From: Conexibacter sp.
Lineage (GTDB): Bacteria > Actinomycetota > Thermoleophilia > Solirubrobacterales > Solirubrobacteraceae
DNA: 44,783 bases
Direction: 5' to 3'
Assembly: GCA_025964325.1 (NCBI GenBank)
Contig: JAOPZA010000083.1
Coordinates: 1-44,783, forward strand
Shown here: positions 33,640 to 42,416 of the stretch, piece after piece
Position numbering within the stretch: position 1 is the first letter of the stretch
Layout of the letters: each line of letters opens with the position of its first letter
The notes under the pieces: generated by a model
Seen by the model: the letters and a program-made list of their open reading frames with translations, nothing else
Databases searched by the model: none
What the model was told of the DNA's origin: nothing
Program-made: the position numbers and the translations under genes

Positions 33640-33778
33640 CTGTCCGACCGTCGGGCGTCGAGACGGGCGGTCCGCCGATCTGCCACACGTAGCCGTTGCG
33701 CCCGTCTGCCGCGCGGAACATCACGCTGGCGCCGACCTGGATCTGGCGCACCGCGGCCTTGACGGTCGGCGATTGTCT
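33640..33778 (-). pseudogene. Fragment of a lectin/rhamnosidase-like domain
   Basis: The 462-nt gap 33397-33858 has no intact gene. On the minus strand about 45 codons read VRQIQVGASVMFRAADGRNG and on to YVWQI, matching the laminin-G-like beta strand of alpha-L-rhamnosidases and related secreted hydrolases (usual GVMFRA-D-x-x-NGYMWQ). Flanks lose similarity, with a TGA just upstream. It looks like an isolated relic. Confidence 0.4.
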
Positions 33779-33858
33779 AGGTCAATCGGTTGACTGCACC
33801 CTGCGCCAACCTCTCAGGAAGGCAGCCAGCGCGGTCTCGCCACTGCGCGAGAGCTCTC

Positions 33859-34674
33859 TCAGATCGAGCGGATAGCGCCTCCATCGAGCGGAATCATCGC
33901 GCCGGTCATGTACGACGCAGCCGGAGAGAGGACGAACGCGGCAAGTCGCCCGAACTCCTCGGGCTCGCCGTACCTGCGCAGCGGAATGCCCTCGGACTTG
34001 CGGGCACGCACCGCGTCGGGGTCGCCGCTCAGGGCATCGAGCTGACGCACTCGGTCGGTGGCGATCCTGACCGGCAGGATCCCGTTCACCCGGACGCCGG
34101 ACGGACCGATCTCGTCGGCGAGCGTCTTGACCACCCCGGCGAGGCCCGGGAACAGACCGTTCGAGACGGCGAGATCCGCGAGCGGCACGCGCACCGACGA
34201 GGCCAGCACGAAGACGACCGAGCCGCCTGTACCTGCGAGACCGCCGCCCCCGTGCTCCTTGCCGTCGGTGCCCGCGAGATGTGCGCCCAGCAGCCGAGCG
34301 AGGCGCACGCCACCGAGGAAGACGGTTTCGAACGCAGCGCGCCAGGCTTCGTCCGGCGTGGTCGCGACCGTTCCCGGCGGCGTTCCTCCGACGCTGACCA
34401 GCGCACCGTCGAGTCGGCCGAACCGGTCCTCGGCGACTGCGATCAGCCGCTCGGGCGTAGCAGCATCGGCATTGTCGGCTGCGACCCAGGCGACGCCGTT
34501 CGCGCTCGCCGCACCTTGCGCGAGGCGCGTCGCCGCCGCAGCCGCGGAAGCCCCCCGACGGGAGCTGAGAACCACTCGCGCACCCTCCCTCACGAGCGCC
34601 TCGGCCGCCGCGAAGCCGAGGCCGCGACTGCCGCCCGTGACGAGGTAGACCCTGTCGCGCAAGTCGAGATCCAT
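33859..34674 (-). CDS. Atypical SDR lacking the YxxxK catalytic pair
   Basis: 271 residues. The Rossmann motif TGGSRGLG (13-20) and C-terminal LDGG are present. At the active site, the segment after SSVRVPLAD reads L168-A-V-S-N172 where Tyr-x-x-x-Lys is expected. This is characteristic of a catalytically unusual SDR subgroup often annotated as 3-oxoacyl-ACP reductase. NADP-type binding is likely (SSRR after strand 2). ATG 34674 has AGGG 6 nt upstream; GTG 34677 is the alternative. No operon partner. It may have a non-redox or different chemistry. Confidence 0.85.
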   Translation of the reverse strand: MDLDLRDRVYLVTGGSRGLGFAAAEALVREGARVVLSSRRGASAAAAATRLAQGAASANGVAWVAADNADAATPERLIAVAEDRFGRLDGALVSVGGTPPGTVATTPDEAWRAAFETVFLGGVRLARLLGAHLAGTDGKEHGGGGLAGTGGSVVFVLASSVRVPLADLAVSNGLFPGLAGVVKTLADEIGPSGVRVNGILPVRIATDRVRQLDALSGDPDAVRARKSEGIPLRRYGEPEEFGRLAAFVLSPAASYMTGAMIPLDGGAIRSI

Positions 34675-34819
34675 CACGCACCCTGCTCACGACCAGCATA
34701 GGACGCGACGCGCGATCTTCGAGCGCGTCGCCGTTCACGACGGCGCCCTCGCGATCTCCTCGCGCGTCTGATCCCATCCCAGGCGCACGAGCCGAATCCG
34801 GTCTTGGCGGGGAGCGGCG

Positions 34820-35068
34820 GTGAGCATCCCGGGGCGGCGCCCGGGGCGGCGCGGCCCGATCGCGATCACACCGGACGGGAAGACCGTGTACGTGATCACC
34901 AGCGATGCGGTCACATCGGTCGACACGGCGACGAACACGGTTGGCGGTCCCATCAGCGCCTCCGCGGGGCACCTGGGTCTACCCGCCCCAGTCGAGACGG
35001 GACCCAGCCCCATTGCCAACGGCCGCGATCTGCGGCAACGTGGTGCGCCGTGCGCAGAAGTCAGATGA
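34820..35068 (+). pseudogene. YVTN beta-propeller repeat fragment
   Basis: Within the 415-nt gap before the serine hydrolase one frame carries PIAITPDGKTVYVITSD followed by VDTATNTVGGPI and GPSPIA. That is one complete YVTN-type propeller repeat and the start of the next, after which similarity ends. Full proteins carry six or more repeats and a signal peptide, both missing here. Likely a gene relic, although the 82-codon frame is open. Confidence 0.5.
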
Positions 35069-35089
35069 CCCGCCGACCGAGGAGATCGC

Positions 35090-36235
35090 ATGAACCGCTT
35101 CGCCCGTTGGAGCCCGCCGATCTGCGCCCTGTCCGCCGGGGCCATGGCGCTGGCGCTTCCCGCCGCCGGTCTGGCGGCGGCGCCGACCCCCGACGGCGGG
35201 GTCCAGCGCGGGCTCGAACGGCTCGTCGCCGCGCCCGGCGGCCCTCCCGGCGCGATCGTGACCCTGTACCGCCACGGACGCACGACGGTGCTGCGCGCCG
35301 GCCGCGCCGACGTGCGACGCTCCGGCGCGCCGCGCGCCGCGGACCACATGCGCATCGCCAGCATCGCCAAGGCGTTCAGCGGCGCGGTCGCGCTGCACCT
35401 CGTCCGACAGCGCCAGCTCGGCCTCGACGACACGATCGGCCAGCGGCTCCCCGACCTTCCCGCCGCGTGGGCGCCGGTCACGGTGCGCCAACTGCTCAAC
35501 CACACGAGCGGGCTGCCCGACTACACGAAGTCCGACGGCTTCGTCAAGCAGGCCCAGACGAACCCGCGCGGCTACGTCTCACCGAGCCGGATCATCGACT
35601 GGGTACGCGGAAAGCGGCTCGTCTTCCCGTCCGGCTCGCGCTTCGAGTACTCGAACACCGACAACATCGTCGTCGGGCTGATCGCCCAGACCGTCACCAA
35701 GAAGCCGTACGGCACGCTCCTGGACGAGATCGTGTTCGGTCCCGCCGGCCTGCGGCAGACGAGCTTCCCGACGACCGTCGCGTTGCCGGCGCCGTCGATC
35801 CACGGCTACGTCGTGACGCCGGGCTCGAAGCCGCAGGACGTCACCAGCTTCCTGAGCCCGAGCGGCGCCTGGGCCTCGGGCGCGATCGTCTCCACGCCGA
35901 GCGACCTGAGCCGCTTCATCCGCGGCGACCTCGGCCTCGCGTTCTTCGGCGCCGCCCAGCAACGCGAACAGCTCCGATTCGTCCCCGGCTCCTCCAGCCC
36001 TCCCGGCCCCGGCACCAACTCGGCCGGCCTTGCGATCTTCCGCTACCGGACGCGGTGCGGCACGGTGTACGGGCACACGGGGAACTTCCCCGGCTACGTG
36101 CAGTGGGCCGCCGCGACAGCCGACGGGACCCGCTCGGTCACCAGCTCGCTGAACATCCCGGCACCGACCGGCGCCCTGCTCACGCAGCTGCGATCGCTGC
36201 AGACCTCGGCCGTCTGCGCGCTGCTCGGCAGATGA
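35090..36235 (+). CDS. Secreted serine hydrolase (class C beta-lactamase/DD-peptidase fold)
   Basis: 381 residues. Signal peptide (LSAGAMALALPAAGLAAAP), then a penicillin-binding-protein-like hydrolase fold: nucleophile S91-I-A-K94, Y187-S-N189, and H329-T-G331 in place of KTG, typical of the family of D-aminopeptidases, esterases and carboxypeptidase-like proteins. GGAG lies 5 nt before the ATG. It acts outside the membrane, probably on cell-wall or ester substrates rather than beta-lactams. It stands alone, downstream of the YVTN relic. Confidence 0.9.
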   Translation: MNRFARWSPPICALSAGAMALALPAAGLAAAPTPDGGVQRGLERLVAAPGGPPGAIVTLYRHGRTTVLRAGRADVRRSGAPRAADHMRIASIAKAFSGAVALHLVRQRQLGLDDTIGQRLPDLPAAWAPVTVRQLLNHTSGLPDYTKSDGFVKQAQTNPRGYVSPSRIIDWVRGKRLVFPSGSRFEYSNTDNIVVGLIAQTVTKKPYGTLLDEIVFGPAGLRQTSFPTTVALPAPSIHGYVVTPGSKPQDVTSFLSPSGAWASGAIVSTPSDLSRFIRGDLGLAFFGAAQQREQLRFVPGSSSPPGPGTNSAGLAIFRYRTRCGTVYGHTGNFPGYVQWAAATADGTRSVTSSLNIPAPTGALLTQLRSLQTSAVCALLGR

Positions 36236-36365
36236 CCCGATGAGCACCGGGTCGCTGCGGGGGAAGGCCACGTCCCCCCGGCGAGAGCATCCAGGTCCAC
36301 CTCGCCGTCTCGACCTGCCGGTAGCCCTGCCGCGAGCGGCGGGGCCGCGCCGGAGGCGAGACGAC

Positions 36366-36710
36366 ATGGAGAACGCGGTCACGATCCCTTCCGCCGAGCG
36401 GCGGCGACCCATCGTGGCCGCGCGCTCGACGTCGCTCGCCCTCGTCGAGCTCACTGCCGTCGTCGGGGTCTTCGGCGCGGTCGAGCTGGTGCTGTTCGCC
36501 GACGACCCGGCGACGCCGCGGGTCGCGTTCTTCTACCCCGCCGTCGCCGGGATCCACGCGGCCGCGGGCCTGCTCGCCTGGTGGCGGCGCACGGCGAACC
36601 GGATGGGCGCGCTGTTGATGGCCGGCGGCGTCGTCTGGCTGCTCGCCGCACTCGCCGCCACGACGATCCCTCCCTCGTCGCGGTCGGACTGATCATCGCG
36701 ACCGTCCCGA
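36366..36710 (+). pseudogene. Truncated membrane N-terminus of a sensor kinase-like protein
   Basis: ATG 36366 with a good GGAGGCGAG site starts a 108-codon frame with three hydrophobic helices and NRMGALLMAGGVVWLLAAL, as in the N-terminal membrane region of actinobacterial sensor histidine kinases. It ends in a different frame (SSRSD, TGA at 36690). In the alternative frame the helix continues as DPSLVAVGLIIATVP up to about 36708, so one nucleotide appears lost near 36662. After that the similarity stops where the transposase remnant begins. No kinase core is left. Confidence 0.55.
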
Positions 36711-36734
36711 CCTCGCCCGCATCGGCTTCGCACA

Positions 36735-37375
36735 GTCATCAGATATCCACCAAAGCGGGGGAACTCCAAGGATCTGGTCGGCGGTCTTGGTCCACGAACG
36801 GGCGCGGGTTGTCGTTCCAGGTGTCGATCCAAGCGCGGATGTCGGTGTTGAGCTGACGGACCGAGCGGTGTGCGCCGCGGCGCAGCTGCTTGTTCGTCGG
36901 TTCGGCAAACTAGCGCTCGATCAGGTTCAGCCACGAGCTCGACGTGGGCGTGAAGTGCAAGACGAAGCGGGGATGGGTGGCCAGCGAGCATTAGATCGCC
37001 GGCGTCTTGCGCGTCGAGCTGGTCTCGAGCACCAGGTGTACCTGTAGGTGGTCGGGGACCGCGCGGTCGATGGTCTGCAGGAACTGCTTGAACTCGATCG
37101 CGCGATGATGCGAGCGCAGCGCGCCGATAACCTTGCCCGTGGTGATGTCCAAAGCGGCGTAGAGGCTTGAGGTTCCCGAGCGCTTGTAGTCGTGCGCCGC
37201 GCGCTGCGGGACGCCCGGCAGCATCGGCAGGATCGGCGCCGTACGGGTCCAGCGCCTGGATCTGGAACTTCTCATCGACGCAGCGCACCACCGCGCGCTC
37301 GGGCGGGTTGAGATAGACCCCGACGAGGGTGTCCGAGCACGGTCGTCACGGAGTCGTTTGTCGACCAAGAGGTGC
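36735..37375 (-). mobile_element. Degraded IS630-family transposase
   Basis: The minus strand contains the IS630 DDE core in pieces. One frame has VYLNPPERAVVRCVDEKFQI, the next ILPMLPGVPQRAAHDYKR, SLYAALDITTGKVIGALRSH and FLQTIDRAVPDHLQVHLVL, and further on NKQLRRGAHRSVRQLNTDI and TKTADQIL. There are at least two frameshifts (about 37330 and 37240), a TAA near 36991 and a further in-frame TAG in the LNLIER-FAE region. The N-terminal HTH half is missing. It is inactive. I could not define terminal repeats or a target duplication. Confidence 0.75.
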
Positions 37376-37465
37376 CACGAGTGCGGTGCGTGGTCCGCGT
37401 GCCGCGAATGGGCCTCGATGCTCGCCGGCGGCGTCGTTCCCGCCGATGTCGCCTCGGCAGCGTCC

Positions 37466-37966
37466 TTAGGTCAGGTCGTCGGTCGAGTTGATCTCTGTCG
37501 CCAAAGCGGCGCGGTTGGCGAAGTTCAGAAGGCCGACGACGGCGATCGCGTCGTGGACCTCGGCGGCGGACAGGTGATCGCGCAGTTCGGCGACTGCATC
37601 AGCCGCCTCGCGTGGCGCGAGCGTCAGTCGCCGGGCGAACGCGACCAGCGCTTGATCGCGCGCGCTGCCGTCTGGACCACCGCCAAGCTGCTTCAGCAAC
37701 GCCGCGTGGACCTCGGTCGAGTACTCGGCGCCGTTCGCCTGACAGGTCGCCAACGCCAGCAGCTCGCGCTCACGACGCCCCAGCTCAGCAGGCCCATAGA
37801 GGACGGCCTCGGAGAGCACCAGAAACGCGCGCACCACCTCGGCGCGCGGACCCATCGCACGCAAGATCGCCATCACCGACCCTCCCCGCTCGCGGGCCGC
37901 GGCGAACTCAGCCGCGAGCGCCGGACTCGCGGTCGCGTCGTCGGGAAGTGGGAGCCGGGAGTCCAT
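37466..37966 (-). CDS. Carboxymuconolactone decarboxylase/AhpD-like protein
   Basis: 166 residues, all helical. The core ELLALATCQANGAEYSTEVH (about 79-98) matches the CMD family pattern E..ila...y-x-w..H. The CxxC of peroxidase-type AhpD is not present (only one Cys), so it is more likely of the decarboxylase-like or unknown-activity type. It starts at ATG 37966, preceded directly by TTGGAGG, rather close for a ribosome site; GTG 38029 is an alternative. No pathway partner nearby. Confidence 0.8.
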   Translation of the reverse strand: MDSRLPLPDDATASPALAAEFAAARERGGSVMAILRAMGPRAEVVRAFLVLSEAVLYGPAELGRRERELLALATCQANGAEYSTEVHAALLKQLGGGPDGSARDQALVAFARRLTLAPREAADAVAELRDHLSAAEVHDAIAVVGLLNFANRAALATEINSTDDLT

Positions 37967-38025
37967 CCTCCAAGCATGACGAATGCAACGACCCTCGGCG
38001 GCCGAATGCTGACCCGATGACGACG

Positions 38026-38600
38026 TCACCGGAAGAAGAGCCGGCTCTCGCTATGCGGGACGAGAAGCCGCGCAGGATCGAAGCGTGGGAGTGGCTGCCT
38101 CTCCGTCGAGCGTCCGGTGTGGGCGCTCGCAAACTCCTGGTTGCTGATCGTTTCCGCCGTGCGGGACAGGAGCCGCTCGAACTTGTCGAACGCGTCCGTC
38201 CAACCGTCGCGGTGAAGCGCGCGCCGCTCCTCCGTCTTGAACGGGCCCTGCGTGAAGGCGACCTTCGTCGATCGAGAAAGAGCCCGGAACGACAGGTCGA
38301 CCTCGGTCTCGACGTCGTCGGGTCGGGCTCCTCTGAAACGAACGTGTATGCGAGGCAGCCAGGCGGTCGACTTCGCGAACTCGCCGCTCAGATAGAAGTG
38401 CTCGCGCGCCGGGGTGCGCATTTGGATCCGATAGCTCTCTCCGACGGGCGGGGTCGAACTCCAAGCTCGGGGTCCCGAAGCCCTTCGGCCCCGACCACTT
38501 CGCTTACTCGTTCCCCTCGCTGAAGACCACGACTACGACCGAAGGAGCCGCCGGACGACCGAAGAAGCCGCTGGAAAGAACGTCGGATGGTCGCGCTGGG
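38026..38600 (-). pseudogene. AHSA1/SRPBCC domain protein, decayed
   Basis: The 3' part (from about 38440) reads GESYRIQMRTPAREHFYLSG, then GWTDAFDKFERLL, as in Aha1/CalC-type START-fold proteins. Upstream, another frame supplies AKWSGPKGFGTPSLEFDPA, so a one-base shift lies near 38445. Further upstream a TAA interrupts at about 38508, and the N-terminal part is only recognisable as HPTF and VVFSEG fragments. An ATG at 38421 could still give a 131-residue product, but it would lack the first half of the fold. Confidence 0.6.
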
Positions 38601-38659
38601 CCATGTGCGCGCGCCTGCGGGATCCTCTGGCAGCCTGTGGCCGGAAAGGCGACCGCGAA

Positions 38660-38884
38660 CTACCGTCGCAGACGACCGCGGTGCATCGTCGAGAACAGGT
38701 AGACGGCGGCCATCACCGCGATGATGGCGATCCAGCCGCCGGTCGTCCCGAGGCCGTGGAACAGCAGGCGGAAGAGGATGAAGTGGCGGACGAGCCGGAG
38801 CAGGATTCGCGCTTGCGAGCCCGTGAGCCTGGCGGCGAACGTCGGCGCGTGACCGAGCGCGAGCGTATGAAGCGAGGCGATCAC
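38660..38884 (-). CDS. Small membrane protein of unknown function
   Basis: 74 residues from GTG 38884 (a longer start at 38935 is possible). An amphipathic Arg/Leu-rich half (ARILLRLVRHFILFRLLF) precedes one clear transmembrane helix (GWIAIIAVMAAVYLF) and a basic tail. No ribosome site is obvious. It resembles many uncharacterised one-helix actinobacterial proteins; it could also be non-coding. Confidence 0.45.
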   Translation of the reverse strand: MIASLHTLALGHAPTFAARLTGSQARILLRLVRHFILFRLLFHGLGTTGGWIAIIAVMAAVYLFSTMHRGRLRR

Positions 38885-39024
38885 ACTTCGAATGGTAGCC
38901 ACCGTCCGTGGCACGTCTGCGCCCAAAACCACCACGAAAGCGTCCGCGGCGCGCGGGGCTGATCGACCGAAGCTCGCCCGACGCCGTTGGCGTACCGGCG
39001 ACAGGATCTTCAGTTACGCCTGGA

Positions 39025-39630
39025 TCAGCTGGCTGGGGTGATCTTGAGGCGGTAGTGCCGGGTGTGGCTCGGGTTCGTGACGGTGAAGGTGGCGTGGCGG
39101 GTGCCGGCCTTCAGCGTGCGGCGAGCGATGGTACGGCCGTTGGAGGTCAGCCGGGCGGTGGCGGCCTTCTTGGTCTTGACGGTGCAGGTGACCTTGATCT
39201 TCTTGGCCGACGTGGTCTTCGTGACCTTGCAAGTGACGGTCGCGGAGGGTCCGGTCGCGCCGCGGGAGCCCGGTGCGCCGGTGGGACCCTTGGCGCCGGC
39301 CGTGCCGAGAGGGCCGGTGGGGAGGTCGCCGCCGGCGCCCGTGAGGGTCGCGGCGACCGGACTGCCGGTGTTGCCGGTGTTGCCGGTGTTGTCGGTGATC
39401 GAGAGCGTCGCGCTCTTGGCGCCCGGTGATGTCGGGGCGAAGCGCACGTCGACGGTGCAGCTGTCGTTGTGCGCGAGTGTCTAGCCTGAGCAGGTGTCGT
39501 CGCTGAGCAGGAACTCGCCCCGGTCGGGGCCCGTGCCGTTGCCCAGCAGCACCGTGGCGCTGGCGGTAGCGAGGCCGGGCTTGTCGTCGGCGTTGCGATC
39601 GGCGATCGCCACGGAGAACGGGTTCGACAC
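39025..39630 (-). pseudogene. FG-GAP/ASH/collagen-like surface protein with nonsense codon
   Basis: Read through one TAG (39481-39483), the frame encodes an FG-GAP-like repeat (FSVAIADRNADDKPGLATA, LLGNGTG), an ASH-type domain (CTVDVRFAPTSPGAKSATLS), a short collagen-like Gly-x-y stretch (GPLGTAGAKGPTGAPGSRG), and a cysteine-containing Lys-rich C-terminal domain. The stop replaces an expected Gln (TCSG-stop-TLA, usual CAG). The GTG at 39630 follows a TGA, so the N-terminus and earlier repeats are missing. The part after the stop (39025-39447) is a 140-codon open frame. Likely a relic of a secreted repeat protein. Confidence 0.6.
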
Positions 39631-39632
39631 GA

Positions 39633-39946
39633 CTCAGCCCTCCCGCCAGCGATTTCGGAAGCCGTTACGGGAACCGGCAGAATTGGTACAACGAAAAAGG
39701 CAACATCTCATCCTCCAATGACAGCCGATCAGAAGTGTGATCGGACGCATTGGGTAAGTTGTGCCCCTCGCTATCCGTTGCACAACAGCCGCGCAGGCAC
39801 ATCAGCACATGCGCGCAACAGCGGTCACAGTCAAACAACGAGGCGCGCGCACGGTTGAAATTAGATGAGGGCCGAACCGGCAGCGGATTCAGATTGAGCA
39901 GCGGCGTGCCAGACGACGAGGATTGGGAGGACACTCCCATGGCTGC
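39633..39946. other. Gene-free stretch of lower GC
   Basis: Visibly more A/T-rich than its surroundings (for example around 39670-39800). I see no convincing gene, RNA or repeat; short open frames here have no ribosome sites or recognisable protein features. It separates the repeat-protein relic from the LysR gene and may be a junction of transferred DNA. Confidence 0.4.
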
Positions 39947-40927
39947 TCAAGCGGGCCAACCGCGTTGTTGATTTTGTCTCGCTAATGACCTTGCTCGTTG
40001 TCCCCATTTCGGTATCCAGACGTTGGTGTCGGGCGGGTCGGTCCGTCTGGAGTTGAGGTAGTCGCAAAGTTTGGTGAGTGCGGGATGGGGGTTGTCGTCG
40101 CGCCAGATCAGTGACATCGGGTAGACCGGGGTGGGGTCGCGTATTGGTATGCGTCGCAGGTCGTAGCGGTCGGGCCACAGGTATCTCGTGCGCTCTCCGG
40201 CAAGGTTCGCGAGCGTGGAGGAGTCAGCGAGCACGTCAAGCAGGTGCTCGGTCCCGAAGTGGGGGCCGACCCGCTCGATCGTGAGCCCGAACGCGTCGGC
40301 GAGGTCGTCGTAGTAGATGTCCCACTCGCTTCCTGGGAGCATGCCGGGCATCCAAATCTGTTGTCCGACAAGCTCGGCGAGGGTGACCGAGCGAGCGGAG
40401 GCCAGCGGATGGGTGGGTCCGACGAGGAGCTGGTGAGCGTCATCGACTGCTGGCATCGCCTCGATCCCTGGTGGCAGCCGTGACACCGGGGAGCCCACTG
40501 CCCGGAACGAGGCGTCGATGGTCCCGGCTTCGATGGCGGCGATGGCCGCTTGCGCGCTATCGACGATGGTCACAAGGTCGAGCTCGATATCGGGATGGGC
40601 CTCGTGGAACCCTCGCACCACGGCGGCGGGCGCGGTTCGGTAGCTCATGATGTCGAGGCGCAGCGCGCGCCGGCCGGGTCGCACGGAGTCCGCGGCCCGC
40701 TGCTCGACGCGCAGTAGCTCGCGCGCGTGCGGGAGAAACGCCTGGCCGTCGATCGTGAGCTGGGCGCCGCGGGCCGTGCGGGTGAACAGCCGCACATCCA
40801 GATATTTCTCCAGCGTCGCGATGCGCTTGGAGACGGCCTGCTGAGTGATCGACAGCACGGCGGCGGCTTGCTGAAACTGGCCGGCGTCCGCGGCGACGAC
40901 GAAGGTACGAACGGCGTCGAGGTCCAC
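39947..40927 (-). CDS. LysR-family transcriptional regulator
   Basis: 326 residues. N-terminal winged HTH (about 2-60: LDAVRTFVVAADAGQFQQAA, ITQQAVSKRIATLE, LFTR) and a LysR-substrate domain (about 88-300). GTG 40927 places the HTH at the very N-terminus as usual; the open frame extends to 41014 with no support. It is divergent from the MFS gene with 124 bp between, so it probably controls that transporter. Two dyads lie there (40946-40960, 41006-41024). Confidence 0.92.
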   Translation of the reverse strand: MDLDAVRTFVVAADAGQFQQAAAVLSITQQAVSKRIATLEKYLDVRLFTRTARGAQLTIDGQAFLPHARELLRVEQRAADSVRPGRRALRLDIMSYRTAPAAVVRGFHEAHPDIELDLVTIVDSAQAAIAAIEAGTIDASFRAVGSPVSRLPPGIEAMPAVDDAHQLLVGPTHPLASARSVTLAELVGQQIWMPGMLPGSEWDIYYDDLADAFGLTIERVGPHFGTEHLLDVLADSSTLANLAGERTRYLWPDRYDLRRIPIRDPTPVYPMSLIWRDDNPHPALTKLCDYLNSRRTDPPDTNVWIPKWGQRARSLARQNQQRGWPA

Positions 40928-40945
40928 GCACGAGACCGTACTAGA

Positions 40946-40960
40946 ACAACAAAGGGTTGT
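40946..40960. promoter_or_regulatory. Dyad near the LysR start
   Basis: ACAAC-AAAGG-GTTGT, perfect 5-bp arms with a 5-nt centre, 19 bp from the LysR start. A possible autoregulatory site. Confidence 0.4.
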
Positions 40961-41005
40961 GGCGTGCGCCGGATGGGTTGTTTGATCCCCCTCCTCGGCG
41001 TTGAT

Positions 41006-41024
41006 TTGATTCATCGTGATTCAA
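41006..41024. promoter_or_regulatory. Candidate LysR box before the MFS gene
   Basis: TTGATTCATCGTGATTCAA is a near-perfect dyad with outer arms TTGA/TCAA and an AT-rich character, 28 bp before the transporter start. The position and T-n11-A-like spacing suit a LysR recognition site. Confidence 0.45.
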
Positions 41025-41051
41025 CCACGAGTTGTGCCATGCGGATGAAGG

Positions 41052-42350
41052 GTGCGGAGCTTGGTGGCGAGACGATCCCTGGGGCGCCAGTTCGGCTGGC
41101 TGTGGACGGCCTACGCGGTCAGCGCCTACGGCTCTGGGCTGGCGCTTGGGGCCTTCCCGCTGATCGCCGTGCTGGTGCTGCACGCCAGCCCAGCCCAGGT
41201 GTCCGCGCTGTCCGCGGTGGGGCCGGCGGTGGGCGCGCTGATCGCGCTGCCGCTCGCGCCCTGGGCGGAGTTTCGCCGCAAGCGGCCAGTGATGATCGTG
41301 ATGGACCTGTCCCGCTTCGTGGTCATGACGACGATTCCGGTCGCCTACGCCTTCGCCTGGCTGAGTTTCGTCCAACTGCTCGTCGTCTCGGCCGTGGTGG
41401 CCGCGGGCAAGATCGCGTTCAATGCGGCCAGCGGCGCCTACCTCAAGACCCTGGTGCGGCCAGATGACCTGCTGATGGCGAACGCGCGGTTCGAGTCCAC
41501 GAACTGGAGTTCCCTCGCGGTCGGGCCGCCGCTGGGCGGGGCGGCGATCGGCTTGTTCGGCCCGGTCACGACCGTCGTGGCCGATGCGCTCAGCTACCTG
41601 TTCTCGGCGCTGGGCATCACCGCGATTCGCGGTCGCGAAGAAGCGCCACAGAGGGCCGAGAAGGGCCAGGTCCGGGCCGGCGAGCTACTTGACGGCTGGC
41701 GGCACATCCTGACCCATCCCGTCCTGCGAGCGCTCTACCTCAACAACATGCTTGTCGGTGGGCTGATCATGGCCACCGAGCCGCTGTTGGCCGTGCTCCT
41801 GCTCCGCCAGCTCGGCTTCCCACCCTGGCAGTACGGGCTGGCCTTCGCCGCCCCCTGCGTCGGCGGTCTCATCGGCTCCCGGCTGGCCCGTCGTGTCGCG
41901 GCCCGCTATGGCCAGCACCGGGTCTTCCGGACCGTAGGCACTTTGCGCGCCATCTGGCTGATCGGCCTGGCCTTCGTCCGTCCCGGCGTGGTCGGCCTCG
42001 TCACCGTGATGGCTGTCGAGCTGGCGATCATCATCAGCATGAGCCTGTACAACCCCGTACTCGCCACCTACCGGCTCGAACACACCCCCAAGCACCGCAT
42101 CGCCCGCACGCTATCGGCGTGGTCAATCGGCCAGCAGGCGTCGATCGCCATCTTCACCGCACTCGGCGGGCTGCTCGCCGACATCAGCAGCCCCCGCATC
42201 GCTCTCACGGTCGCCGGACTGCTCATCCTCGCCAGCCCGCTGCTACTGCCCCGCCGCCCAAGTCCCGCGCCCGTAGCTGACCGCGAACCGGCTACCGCCG
42301 GCTCAGTCCCTCGACAACCGATCCCAAGCAGTACGCCAGCACAGCCATGA
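41052..42350 (+). CDS. MFS transporter (probable drug/metabolite efflux)
   Basis: 432 residues with about 12 hydrophobic helices and a central charged loop (REEAPQRAEKGQ near 200). The fold resembles the enterobactin-exporter/MefA-type efflux group of the major facilitator superfamily (LVRPDDLLMANARFES after helix 4 is typical). GTG 41052 follows GAAGG closely; ATGs at 41040 and 41046 lie just upstream. Divergent from a LysR regulator, so inducible export of a toxic or signalling compound is likely. Substrate unknown. Confidence 0.9.
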   Translation: MRSLVARRSLGRQFGWLWTAYAVSAYGSGLALGAFPLIAVLVLHASPAQVSALSAVGPAVGALIALPLAPWAEFRRKRPVMIVMDLSRFVVMTTIPVAYAFAWLSFVQLLVVSAVVAAGKIAFNAASGAYLKTLVRPDDLLMANARFESTNWSSLAVGPPLGGAAIGLFGPVTTVVADALSYLFSALGITAIRGREEAPQRAEKGQVRAGELLDGWRHILTHPVLRALYLNNMLVGGLIMATEPLLAVLLLRQLGFPPWQYGLAFAAPCVGGLIGSRLARRVAARYGQHRVFRTVGTLRAIWLIGLAFVRPGVVGLVTVMAVELAIIISMSLYNPVLATYRLEHTPKHRIARTLSAWSIGQQASIAIFTALGGLLADISSPRIALTVAGLLILASPLLLPRRPSPAPVADREPATAGSVPRQPIPSSTPAQP

Positions 42351-42416
42351 CTGCCCTGCTCCAGCGCGAGCAGCCCAAGCGGCTGCTGGCCGACTGGCTC
42401 GCGGGCTGTCGGCCTC

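Noticed and set aside
39750-39971. 73-codon plus-strand frame in the AT-richer gap
   Set aside because: No ribosome site, no recognisable motif, overlaps the LysR 3' end.
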